From the NCBI GenBank assembly GCA_038213435.1, contig JBBQTI010000014.1, positions 1-64,000 on the forward strand: a stretch of 64,000 bases of DNA, given 5' to 3'. Source of the stretch: PALSA-610 sp038213435. GTDB lineage: Bacteria > Actinomycetota > Acidimicrobiia > IMCC26256 > PALSA-610. The notes beneath the pieces are model-generated. The model did not search any database and was not told where the DNA came from. It worked only from the letters and a program-made list of their open reading frames with translations. Within the stretch, counting starts at the first letter, position 1; each line of letters opens with the position of its first letter. This document shows, piece by piece, positions 48,598 to 56,223 of this stretch. The position numbers and the translations under genes were made by a program.

Positions 48598-49845
48598 TCA
48601 CGCGCCTTCGGGGTACGGAGTGAACTTCGAGCACAGACGGTTGGCCTGCTCGCGCACATCGGCGGCAGCACCGTCGTCATCGACGGCTCGCAGCGCGTGG
48701 CCGATCAGCGCGGCGATCTCGTGCATCTGATCGGGCCCCATTCCGGCCGTCGTGCACGAGGCCGAACCGAGCCGCAGGCCGCTCGTGACGAAGGGCTTCT
48801 CGGGATCGTTCGGGATCGCGTTCTTGTTGCACGTGATCCCGGCGCGGTCGAGCGCCTCCTGCGCGACCTTTCCCGTCACGCCGAACGGGCGGAGGTCGAC
48901 GAGCATCAGGTGATTGTCGGTGCCGCCGGACACGATGCGGAACCCTTCTGCGGCCAATCCGGCCGCGAGCGCCTGGGCATTCTTGACGACGTCGGCCGCG
49001 TACTGACGGAACTCGGGCGCGCTCGCTTCGCGGAACGCGACGGCCTTCGCCGCAACGACGTGCATCAGGGGACCACCCTGCAACCCGGGGAACACCGCCT
49101 TGTCGATCCCGAGTGCGTAGTCGCGGCTGGAGAGGATCGCCCCGGACCGCGGCCCGCGCAGGGTCTTGTGGGTCGTGAGCGTAACGACGTCGGCCATCGG
49201 CACCGGCGACGGATGCGCGCCGCCGGCTACGAGACCCGCGATATGGGCGGCGTCGACGAGGAGGAGCGCGCCCACGTCGTCAGCGATGGCCCGGAATGCT
49301 TCGAAGTCGATGATCCGCGGGTAGGCCGTGGCACCCGCGATGATCATCCGCGGGCTCTCGCGCACGGCCAGGTCGTGGATCGAATCGTAATCGAGCACTT
49401 CGGTGTCGTCATCGACGCCGTACGCGACGAAGTCGTACATCCGGCCGCTGAAGTTGACCGGAGAGCCGTGCGTGAGGTGACCGCCCTGGTCGAGGCGCAT
49501 ACCCATCACCTTGTCGCCGGGCTCGAGCAGGGCCATGTACGCGGCTTGGTTCGCGTTCGCACCCGAGTGCGGCTGCACGTTCGCGTGTTGCGCCCCGAAG
49601 AGCGCGCACGCCCGGTCGCGAGCGAGGTTCTCGGCCTCGTCGACGACGAGGTTGCCGCCGTAGTAGCGCTTCGCGGGGTAGCCCTCCGAATATTTGTTCG
49701 TGAGCACCGAACCCTGGGCCTCGAGCACCGCGCGCGACGTGAAGTTCTCGGATGCGATGAGCTGGATCGTCGTGTTCTGGCGTTCGAGCTCGCGCCGGAT
49801 GATGTCGGCGACCTCGGGGTCGGTGTGCTCCAGGGGTGACGTCAT
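48598..49845 (-). CDS. glyA: Serine hydroxymethyltransferase
   Basis: A 415-residue PLP enzyme converting serine and tetrahydrofolate to glycine and methylene-THF. Conserved segments are LIASENFTSRAVLEAQGSVL, NKYSEGYPAKRYYGG, VQPHSGANANQAAY and the PLP lysine in TLTTHKTLRGPRSGAI. ATG 49845 overlaps the rpiB stop by 4 bases, so the two are translationally coupled. wecA follows 24 bases after its stop on the same strand. Confidence 0.96.
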   Translation of the reverse strand: MTSPLEHTDPEVADIIRRELERQNTTIQLIASENFTSRAVLEAQGSVLTNKYSEGYPAKRYYGGNLVVDEAENLARDRACALFGAQHANVQPHSGANANQAAYMALLEPGDKVMGMRLDQGGHLTHGSPVNFSGRMYDFVAYGVDDDTEVLDYDSIHDLAVRESPRMIIAGATAYPRIIDFEAFRAIADDVGALLLVDAAHIAGLVAGGAHPSPVPMADVVTLTTHKTLRGPRSGAILSSRDYALGIDKAVFPGLQGGPLMHVVAAKAVAFREASAPEFRQYAADVVKNAQALAAGLAAEGFRIVSGGTDNHLMLVDLRPFGVTGKVAQEALDRAGITCNKNAIPNDPEKPFVTSGLRLGSASCTTAGMGPDQMHEIAALIGHALRAVDDDGAAADVREQANRLCSKFTPYPEGA

Positions 49846-50294
49846 CGATCGGCCTCGTCGGTCTCGATGGCGGCGATCTCCGCAATGCGGCGAACGTGTC
49901 GCCCGCCGTCGAAGGGCGTCGAGAGGAAGATGTGCGCGATCTCGTCGGCGAGCTCCGAGGCGACGATCCGGGCGCCGATCGACAACACGTTCGCGTCGTT
50001 GTGTGCGCGGGCCATGCGGGCGGTGTACATGTCGTTGCAGAGCGCGGCGCGAACGCCGCGAACCTTGTTGGCCGAGATCTGCTCCCCCTGCCCACTGCCG
50101 CCGAGGACGATACCGACCTCGGCGTCGCCGCGCGTCACGGCCCGGCCGACGGCCGCGCAATAGATCGGGTAGTCGACGGGGTCCTCGGAGTGCGTCCCGA
50201 GATCGTCGACGTCATGGCGCCACTCCTTCAACACTCCGAGCAGGTGCTGCTTCAGCGGGTAGCCGGCGTGGTCACCACCGATCGCAATACGCAC
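49842..50294 (-). CDS. rpiB: Ribose-5-phosphate isomerase B
   Basis: A 150-residue RpiB/LacAB-family isomerase. RIAIGGDHAGYPLKQHL starts the protein, GIVLGGSGQGEQISANKVRGVRAALC carries the active-site region, with Ser in GGSGQG where many RpiB enzymes have Cys, and ARAHNDANVLSIGARIV follows. It interconverts ribulose-5-phosphate and ribose-5-phosphate. GTG 50294 is preceded by TACACT 6 bases upstream, so it likely starts the rpiB-glyA-wecA operon as a leaderless mRNA. Confidence 0.92.
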   Translation of the reverse strand: MRIAIGGDHAGYPLKQHLLGVLKEWRHDVDDLGTHSEDPVDYPIYCAAVGRAVTRGDAEVGIVLGGSGQGEQISANKVRGVRAALCNDMYTARMARAHNDANVLSIGARIVASELADEIAHIFLSTPFDGGRHVRRIAEIAAIETDEADR

Positions 50295-50300
50295 CCGGCG

Positions 50301-50395
50301 AGTGTATCCAGGGCCCTTCGGGCCCGATGCTTATGGGTCGGTCGCACCGGCTCCGCTGCCGCTCCCGCTCTTCGGTCACACGTCACATGTAGCGT
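50301..50395. promoter_or_regulatory. Divergent -10-like boxes for rpiB and the Fe-S nuclease-like pair
   Basis: Minus-strand TACACT (50306-50301) lies 6 bases before rpiB GTG 50294. Plus-strand TAGCGT (50390-50395) lies 7 bases before GTG 50403. Both are consistent with leaderless starts. Confidence 0.45.
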
Positions 50396-50402
50396 CATCT
50401 GG

Positions 50403-51107
50403 GTGGACGACGAGGAGATGCCGCGGATCACGCCCGCGCACCTGCGCCGCGGCGACGACATGTGCCGGCGTCGGCTCGCGCGTGAGGTGCACAGCGGGAA
50501 GCGGAACGTGAACCAGATCGCCAACATGCGGTTCGCGGTGTCGAACCGCATCGAAGAAGACGCGCGCCTCGCGCAATCGGAGCTCGGACCGCCTCGAGCC
50601 GAAGCGTTCGTCGAACCCCACGAGCTCGAACCGGAGCAGCGAGCGCTGTACCGTGCCGCGACACGCGGCTATCTCTATGCATTCGGTGATACCAGCGCGC
50701 AGATCGCCCGCCTCGACTTCCGCACCGCGCTCCCCGACCTCGGCGTGGAGTTGTCATCGAACCTCGGGCTCGCGGCCGAGCTCGCCGACGGCGGCCGGGA
50801 GTTGCGCAAGATCCTCGTCGGAGCCCAGCGATCGGCGCGCCTCGTCGATCCGGTCGAAACACGCGTCGCGCTCGTGCGAACCGAGGAGTGGGCACCGGTA
50901 CAGCTCGACATCGTCGTCGTGGACGTGATCGAACAACGCAGTGCCAAGCACACGCCCGACCTGGAAGCCGACCGTGCCGAAGCACGCGAATGGATCGGAG
51001 ATCGAGTCGAACGCGTCCTCGAGCTCGCATCCGATCCGCGGCCGCGAGCCGGTCGCGACTGCCAGGGTTGCGGGTTCATTTCGGGCTGCTCGAAGCACCC
51101 GGGCTGA
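50403..51107 (+). CDS. Degenerate PD-(D/E)XK-like protein with four-Cys Fe-S signature
   Basis: A 234-residue protein. One Cys lies near the N-terminus (HLRRGDDMCRRRLAREV) and three form CQGCGFISGC at the extreme C-terminus, the C...CxxCx5C arrangement that holds a [4Fe-4S] cluster in AddB, Cas4 and related nucleases. Between them, ARLDFRTALPDLGVELSSN, AAELADGGRELRKILVG and VQLDIVVVDVIEQRSAK could be a RecB-like core, but no DYK or QxxxY motif is seen, so it is probably inactive. GTG 50403 is supported by a TAGCGT box. It precedes the active-looking nuclease gene by 8 bases. Confidence 0.65.
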   Translation: MDDEEMPRITPAHLRRGDDMCRRRLAREVHSGKRNVNQIANMRFAVSNRIEEDARLAQSELGPPRAEAFVEPHELEPEQRALYRAATRGYLYAFGDTSAQIARLDFRTALPDLGVELSSNLGLAAELADGGRELRKILVGAQRSARLVDPVETRVALVRTEEWAPVQLDIVVVDVIEQRSAKHTPDLEADRAEAREWIGDRVERVLELASDPRPRAGRDCQGCGFISGCSKHPG

Positions 51108-51115
51108 CGCCGGCG

Positions 51116-51901
51116 ATGCCCGCCAAGCGTCTGCTCTCCGACATCGTCTCGCTCACTCCGAGCAACTACGACGACTTCTCCCGATGCGCGCGCCTGTTCT
51201 ACTGCACCGCGCTCCTCGGACTGCCGGCGAGCGATCCGACCCCGTCGACCGACCAGGGTCTGCAGATGCACGACATGCTGCGCAAGATCCATGACGACGG
51301 CGAGTGTCACGACGATGCACACGTTGCCGACGTACTCGTCGCGCACGGCTTCGACACGCCGGCGTTCCGCGAGATGGTGGCGCGCCACGCGAACCGTTGC
51401 CCGTCACGAGCCGTCGAGAGCTCGGCACACGAGGTCGACCTCGCCCGCTTCCATCGCTTCCCCGTTCCGATGTTCATGGCGACCGCCCGCATCGACGCGG
51501 TATGGATCCACGACGGATACCTCGATGCGCGCGACTACAAGACCGGGCGGAAGGTCACCGACGCCGTCGCCGACATCCATTCGGCCCATGTGCAGGCGTA
51601 CGTGTTGGCGGCACGCGCGCAAGCTCGTGATCTGCGGCTTCGCTTGCGCTACGAGTACCTCCAGCCGGAGGTCGACGAGGATCCGGAGCCGTGGGAGCTC
51701 GACGACGAGTCGCTGGCCACGGTCGAAGAGGAGCTTCGCGCCGCGGTCGAACGCATGTGGGCCCAAGACGAATGGCGGGGCGTCGCCGAGGTCGAAGTGT
51801 GCCGCACGTGCCGGTACCGGTCGATCTGTCGCGACAGTGCCGCGCCGGGCGAACCCGCGTGGCCGGTCCTGAGCACCGATCCCGCCGGCCGCTACTCATA
51901 A
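51116..51901 (+). CDS. RecB/Cas4-like PD-(D/E)XK nuclease with Fe-S signature
   Basis: A 261-residue protein with the motif order of RecB-family nucleases: His in QGLQMHDMLRKIH, Asp in ATARIDAVWIHDG, the D-x-K motif in LDARDYKTGRK and Q-x3-Y in HVQAYVLAA. Cys residues in SRCARLFYC and C-terminal CRTCRYRSIC fit the Fe-S cluster of Cas4/AddB-type enzymes. No helicase, cas gene or CRISPR array is nearby. With the preceding degenerate relative it may form a DNA-processing pair, for example in repair. ATG 51116 follows the previous stop by 8 bases. Confidence 0.8.
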   Translation: MPAKRLLSDIVSLTPSNYDDFSRCARLFYCTALLGLPASDPTPSTDQGLQMHDMLRKIHDDGECHDDAHVADVLVAHGFDTPAFREMVARHANRCPSRAVESSAHEVDLARFHRFPVPMFMATARIDAVWIHDGYLDARDYKTGRKVTDAVADIHSAHVQAYVLAARAQARDLRLRLRYEYLQPEVDEDPEPWELDDESLATVEEELRAAVERMWAQDEWRGVAEVEVCRTCRYRSICRDSAAPGEPAWPVLSTDPAGRYS

Positions 51902-51989
51902 CCCGCGCGGGAGCGCCGGCCGGTAGGGTCGCCGGCGTCGACGACGGACGCGCGCCCCCGGGGCGCCGCGACGAGGGGGAGCAGTAGTC

Positions 51990-53495
51990 GTGGCGGAAGT
52001 CGATCGCCGCGCTCCGGTCATCGTGGGCGTCGGGCAGACGAACCAGCGCGTAGCGCCCGACCGGGCGAAGCCACCGATCGAGTTGTTGGCCGACGCGGCG
52101 CGCGCCGCCGACGCCGACGCCGACACCGGCGCTCGCGCCTCCGTCCTGGCGCGCGCCGACGCCGTCGCGGTCGCCGCGATCGCGTCGTGGAGGTATCCCG
52201 ATCCCGGCGCACTACTCGCGCGCAAGCTCGGTATCTCGCCCCGCACGACCGCGGTATCGACAGTCGGCGGCAACAGCCCGCAGCTCCTGATCGACGAATT
52301 CGCAACGCGGGTGCAGCGCGGCGACTGCGACGTCGTGCTCGTCGGCGGCGCCGAGAGCATGTACACGCGCTGGCGGGCGCGGCGCGAGCCGCGCGTCGTG
52401 CTCGACTGGGAATCGGGCGCCGACCCGGCGTGCGAGTTCGTCGTCGGCGACGACACACCAGGATCGAGTGAGTACGAGACGGCCCATCACCCCATCGCGC
52501 CGACGACGGTGTATCCACTTTTCGAGACTGCGCTGCGCGCCGAGCTCGACCACGGCATCGAGGAGCACCAGCGGTACGTGAGCGAGCTGTGGTCGCGATT
52601 CGGCGCGGTCGCGGCGGAGAACCCCCACGCATGGTCGCGCGTCGCCTACTCGCCCGAGGACATCCGAACGATCTCCGCCGACAATCGCACGGTGTGTTTC
52701 CCGTATCTCAAGCGAATGTGCGCGAACATCGACGTCGACCAGGGCGCCGCGGTGCTGCTCTGCTCCTACGAATCGGCGCGCGCTGCGGGGGTGCACGACG
52801 ACCGGATCGTGTTCCTGCATGCCGCGGCGGAAGCCCACGACCAGTCGTACTTCACGGAACGGTGGTCGCTCACGGAATCGCCCGCGATCGCGTCCACCGG
52901 AGCCGCGGTGCTCGAGGCGACCGCGACCAGCATCGACGACATCGCGCATTTCGATCTGTATTCCTGCTTCCCGTCGGCGGTCGAGATCGGCCGCAAGGCC
53001 CTCGGGATCGGTGCGAACGACGGCCGCTCTCTCACCGTCACGGGCGGTCTGGGCTTCGCCGGCGGTCCGGTCAACAACTACCCGGCCCACGCGATCGCGA
53101 CGATGGTCGACGTGCTGCGGGCACGGCCCGACGACGTCGGACTCACGACCGCGCTCGGCTGGTACGTCACCAAGCATGCGGCCGCCGTGTGGTCGGCGCG
53201 CCCTCCGACCCGACCCTTCCGCCTCATCGACGCGCAACCCGCGGTCGATGCGCGACCCGGCCGCGTCATCGCCGGGCTCGTCGACACGGAGGCGACGATC
53301 GAGGCGACATCGGTCGCGCACGAACGCGACGGTTTACCATCGGTGGGCATCGTTACGGCCTTCACCGACGACGGCCGCCGCCTCATCGCCAATGCCCGTG
53401 ACGTCGACGTGCTGCACGACATGACGGTGCACCCTTGGGAGGGACGGCGAGCAAAATTCACGAACGACGGGTCCAGCAACTCGATCAGCGGCTGA
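51990..53495 (+). CDS. Thiolase-superfamily protein lacking the nucleophile Cys
   Basis: A 501-residue thiolase-like protein (VGVGQTNQRVAP, DVVLVGGAESMYTRW, VTGGLGFAGGPVNNYPAHAI). In thiolases the acyl-accepting Cys lies in a Cys-Ser/Ala-Gly turn; here the place reads VGGNSPQLLID, with no Cys. The later block reads LYSCFPSAVE rather than the usual HDCF. A C-terminal 80 residues add a small extra domain. Similar actinobacterial proteins are annotated as acetyl-CoA acetyltransferases or lipid-transfer proteins. True thiolysis is doubtful. GTG 51990 has GAGGGGGAG upstream. Confidence 0.82.
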   Translation: MAEVDRRAPVIVGVGQTNQRVAPDRAKPPIELLADAARAADADADTGARASVLARADAVAVAAIASWRYPDPGALLARKLGISPRTTAVSTVGGNSPQLLIDEFATRVQRGDCDVVLVGGAESMYTRWRARREPRVVLDWESGADPACEFVVGDDTPGSSEYETAHHPIAPTTVYPLFETALRAELDHGIEEHQRYVSELWSRFGAVAAENPHAWSRVAYSPEDIRTISADNRTVCFPYLKRMCANIDVDQGAAVLLCSYESARAAGVHDDRIVFLHAAAEAHDQSYFTERWSLTESPAIASTGAAVLEATATSIDDIAHFDLYSCFPSAVEIGRKALGIGANDGRSLTVTGGLGFAGGPVNNYPAHAIATMVDVLRARPDDVGLTTALGWYVTKHAAAVWSARPPTRPFRLIDAQPAVDARPGRVIAGLVDTEATIEATSVAHERDGLPSVGIVTAFTDDGRRLIANARDVDVLHDMTVHPWEGRRAKFTNDGSSNSISG

Positions 53496-53869
53496 TGAGC
53501 AGCCCGACGATGCAACCGTCTCGCGGACTCATGTTGTGGCGAGGTCTGACGCGGCGATGCCCGCGGTGCGGCGGGGGGAAGCTTTTCGAACGGTGGTTTC
53601 GGATGGTGCACGACTGTCCTCGCTGCGCGCTGCACTTCGAGCGCGAGCCGGGTTATTGGGTCGGCGCGGTTGCAATCAACACGATGGTCATCGGGATGCT
53701 CTTCACGATTGTCACCGTCACGGTCAGCGCGGCCACGATTCCCGACATCCCGTGGGTGACATTGTTGATGGCCGAGATCCCGCTCATGGCAATCGGCCCC
53801 GGAGCGTTCTACCCGTACTCGAAGACGCTCTGGGTCGCCGTCGACCGCGCGTTCCTCGCCCACCTGTGA
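53495..53869 (+). CDS. DUF983 zinc-ribbon membrane protein
   Basis: A 124-residue protein with CPRCGGGKLFERWF and CPRCALHF, a zinc-ribbon-like pair of CxxC motifs, and FEREPGYWVGAVAINTM leading into two membrane helices (VIGMLFTIVTVTVSAATI, VTLLMAEIPLMAIGPGAF). This is the DUF983 pattern. Its function is not known. ATG 53495 overlaps the thiolase-like stop by one base (TGATG), so it is co-translated. Confidence 0.85.
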   Translation: MSSPTMQPSRGLMLWRGLTRRCPRCGGGKLFERWFRMVHDCPRCALHFEREPGYWVGAVAINTMVIGMLFTIVTVTVSAATIPDIPWVTLLMAEIPLMAIGPGAFYPYSKTLWVAVDRAFLAHL

Positions 53870-53880
53870 GCGAAGCGAGA

Positions 53881-54105
53881 TCAGCTCGGGCGGAGGTCGA
53901 TCGTCAGGGTGAGGACGCCGTCGTCGAACGACCACGTCGCGTCGCCGATCATCGCGAAGTCCTGGAAGTCGAGTTGGGCCCGCTCCAGGAACTGCTGACG
54001 GTCGGGCCCGGCGACGGGCGGTAATCCGCGCCGCTCCACTGCTTCCGCGCGCTCGCGGAACCGACCGAGCATTCCCTCGATATCGAGCTGTTCGTCCGCA
54101 GCCAT
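53881..54105 (-). CDS. Small conserved-looking protein before prmC, function unknown
   Basis: A 74-residue acidic protein: IEGMLGRFRERAEAVERRGLP, then PPVAGPDRQQFLERAQLDFQ and DFAMIGDATWSFDDG. It is probably helical with a C-terminal beta hairpin. Codon and composition features look like real coding, and it fits tightly between a convergent DUF983 gene and prmC (9 bases upstream), so it is likely the last gene of the prfA-prmC operon. I do not recognise a named family. Confidence 0.72.
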   Translation of the reverse strand: MAADEQLDIEGMLGRFRERAEAVERRGLPPVAGPDRQQFLERAQLDFQDFAMIGDATWSFDDGVLTLTIDLRPS

Positions 54106-54114
54106 CGCGTGAAG

Positions 54115-55035
54115 TTACCCCGCGCGCGCCACGAGCACGCGGGGCCGATCAGTGAGGTCGTCGCGCACCATCACCTCGCCGTAACCGAGCGCGCGCGCGT
54201 GTTCGAGCATCCCGCCGGCCTGGTGTGGTGCGATCTCACACACGAAGCTCGCTCCTGGCGCGAGCCAGTCGGGCGCGCGCTCCAGCAGTGTCTCGATCGC
54301 TTCGGTCCCGGACGGACCCGAGACCAACGCGCCGCGCGGCTCGTGCGCCGCGACCTCCGCGGGCAACCCCGCGACCTCATGCTCGGCGATGTACGGCGGG
54401 TTCGACACGATCAGCCGAAATGAGCCCCACAGCGCCGTCGGCAGGGGATCGAACCAATCGCCCGAAGCCCCGATCCGCACACGAGTAGCCGCGCAGCCGG
54501 AGACGTTTGCGCGCGCGACCGTGAGTGCGTCCTCGCTCACGTCGGTGGCCCACACCTCGACATCCGGAAGCTCGGCCGCGATCGCGAGCGCGATCGCGCC
54601 CGAGCCCGTCCCGATGTCGGCCACCGGCGCGGGTGCGGCGGCGGCTACGGAAGGTTCCACGAGCGCGACGCGGCGCCGCGATCGACGCAACCCCGACCGC
54701 GCCGCCTCCTCCAACGCCACCTCGACGACGTACTCGGTCTCCGGCCTTGGGATGAGCACCCGGCGATCGACGAACAGGTCGAGCCCGCGGAACTCCCACC
54801 CGCCCAACACGTACTGCAACGGCTCACCCCCGACCCGCCGTCGCACCATCGTGCGCAGCTCCAGCTCCGCGCGTGCGGGCGGAACGGCGTCGGCGCACTC
54901 GAGCCACTCGCCGGTGCCGTACCCCGATACGTGTTCGACGATGAACCTCGCTTCCGCCTCCGCGGGACCGATGCCCGCGCGCGCCAGCTCACGCCGCGCC
55001 ACGACTCGAAGCTCACGCCACGAAGCACCGGTCAT
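54115..55035 (-). CDS. prmC: Release-factor glutamine methyltransferase
   Basis: A 306-residue PrmC/HemK enzyme that methylates the Gln of the GGQ motif in release factors. Marks are YVLGGWEFRGLDLFVDRRVLI, PRPETEYVVEVAL, VADIGTGSGAIALAIAAELP and the catalytic NPPY in IVSNPPYIAEHE. An Arg/Ala-rich insertion of about 20 residues (GLRRSRRRVALVEPSVAAAA) precedes the SAM motif. ATG 55035 is chosen. It follows prfA, its substrate gene, by 25 bases. Confidence 0.93.
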   Translation of the reverse strand: MTGASWRELRVVARRELARAGIGPAEAEARFIVEHVSGYGTGEWLECADAVPPARAELELRTMVRRRVGGEPLQYVLGGWEFRGLDLFVDRRVLIPRPETEYVVEVALEEAARSGLRRSRRRVALVEPSVAAAAPAPVADIGTGSGAIALAIAAELPDVEVWATDVSEDALTVARANVSGCAATRVRIGASGDWFDPLPTALWGSFRLIVSNPPYIAEHEVAGLPAEVAAHEPRGALVSGPSGTEAIETLLERAPDWLAPGASFVCEIAPHQAGGMLEHARALGYGEVMVRDDLTDRPRVLVARAG

Positions 55036-55060
55036 CGTGCACGGGACATCGGAGTGGGCG

Positions 55061-56125
55061 TCACTCGCCGCCGAGCTGCCCGGCGCGTTCGTCGGCCGCG
55101 AGCGCGTCGACCACGTCGTCGAGCTCGCCGTCGAGCACCCGGTCGAGTGAGTGCAACGTGATGGGGATGCGGTGATCGGTGAGCCGGTTGTCCTTGTAGT
55201 TGTAGGTGCGGATCTTCTCGGAGCGGCCGCCACCTTTCACCTGGTCGCGTCGCGCCGCGCTGACCTCGGCGTTCTGGCGGTCCTGTTCGGCTTGCAACAG
55301 ACGCGAGCGAAGTATGCGCATCGCCTTGTCCTTGTTCTGCAGTTGGCTCTTTTCGTCCTGGCACGTCACGACGAGACCCGTCGGCTTGTGCGTGATCCGC
55401 ACCGCGGAATCGGTCGTGTTCACCGATTGACCGCCGGGGCCGGTGGCGCGGAACACATCGATGTCGAGATCGTTGGGATCGATCTCGACATCGACGTCCT
55501 CGGCCTCGGGCAGCACCGCCACCGTCGCCGCGCTCGTGTGGATGCGTCCCTGGCTCTCGGTCACCGGGACACGTTGCACGCGATGGGGCCCGCCCTCGTA
55601 CTTGAGGCGGCTCCAGGCGTCGTCACCCTTCACGAGGAAGGTGACATCGCGGTAGCCGCCGTGCTCCGACGGCTGGCTCGACAGCACCTCCGTCTTCAGG
55701 CCGTGGCGCTCGGCGAATCGCTGGTACATGCGGTAGAGATCTCCAGCCCAGAGGTTGGCCTCCTCGCCGCCCTCGGTCCCCTGGATCTCGATGATGACGT
55801 TGCGACCCTCGTTGGGATCGTGTGGAAGCAGGAGCTCCTTGATCCGGACTTCGAGGGCTGCGAGCTGCGCCTCTCTGTCGGCGAGCTCGGCGCGCCATGA
55901 GTCGCGCTCGCCCGGGTCGGTGAGACTCTCGAGCAGCTCGTGGGCGTCCTCGACGTCCTGCGTCAGGCTCTTCCATTCGTCGTAGGCCTCGACGACGGGC
56001 TTGAGCTCCTGATGACGCCGCCCCGCGTCGCGCGACGCTCGGCGGTCGCCCGCGGCGTAGATACGCGGGAGGTCGGCCTCGAGCCGATCGAGCTCATCGG
56101 AGAGCGCGGCGAGCTGTTCGAACAT
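55061..56125 (-). CDS. prfA: Peptide chain release factor 1
   Basis: A 354-residue class I release factor. The stop-codon-reading tripeptide PVT lies at residues 187-189 (RVPVTESQGRIH), as in RF1, and GGQ at 231-233 (TGPGGQSVNTTDSAV) promotes peptide release. It recognises UAA and UAG. ATG 56125 is preceded by a minus-strand TACCCT 8 bases upstream. The longer upstream frame reads through repeat B and is not real coding. Confidence 0.95.
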   Translation of the reverse strand: MFEQLAALSDELDRLEADLPRIYAAGDRRASRDAGRRHQELKPVVEAYDEWKSLTQDVEDAHELLESLTDPGERDSWRAELADREAQLAALEVRIKELLLPHDPNEGRNVIIEIQGTEGGEEANLWAGDLYRMYQRFAERHGLKTEVLSSQPSEHGGYRDVTFLVKGDDAWSRLKYEGGPHRVQRVPVTESQGRIHTSAATVAVLPEAEDVDVEIDPNDLDIDVFRATGPGGQSVNTTDSAVRITHKPTGLVVTCQDEKSQLQNKDKAMRILRSRLLQAEQDRQNAEVSAARRDQVKGGGRSEKIRTYNYKDNRLTDHRIPITLHSLDRVLDGELDDVVDALAADERAGQLGGE

Positions 56126-56133
56126 CGTTTCGG

Positions 56134-56139
56134 AGGGTA
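56134..56139 (-). promoter_or_regulatory. -10-like box before prfA
   Basis: The minus strand reads TACCCT at 56139-56134, ending 8 bases before ATG 56125, consistent with leaderless transcription of prfA-prmC. Repeat B lies just upstream. Confidence 0.45.
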
Positions 56140-56157
56140 CCGGCACCGCCGCAATAC

Positions 56158-56204
56158 GAGACGACAGCGCAGCGAACGGAGGGGAGCGGAGCGTGGAGTC
56201 GACC
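56158..56204 (-). repeat. 47-base intergenic repeat, copy B (inverted)
   Basis: This is the reverse-strand copy of the repeat at 47325-47371, with one visible mismatch (CCGT versus CCGG near the middle). It lies between the LLM oxidoreductase stop and the prfA start. Relative to local transcription it has the opposite orientation to copy A. Confidence 0.85.
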
Positions 56205-56223
56205 AGTAAAAGCGTCACTACAA

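Noticed and set aside
51116..51901. Calling the RecB-like nuclease a CRISPR Cas4
   Set aside because: No cas1, cas2, effector gene or repeat array is in the window. Stand-alone Fe-S nucleases of this type are common, so only the fold is claimed.
56126..56218. N-terminal extension of prfA through the upstream repeat
   Set aside because: The extra residues are encoded by the intergenic 47-base repeat and do not match release factors, and a -10 box lies 8 bases before ATG 56125.
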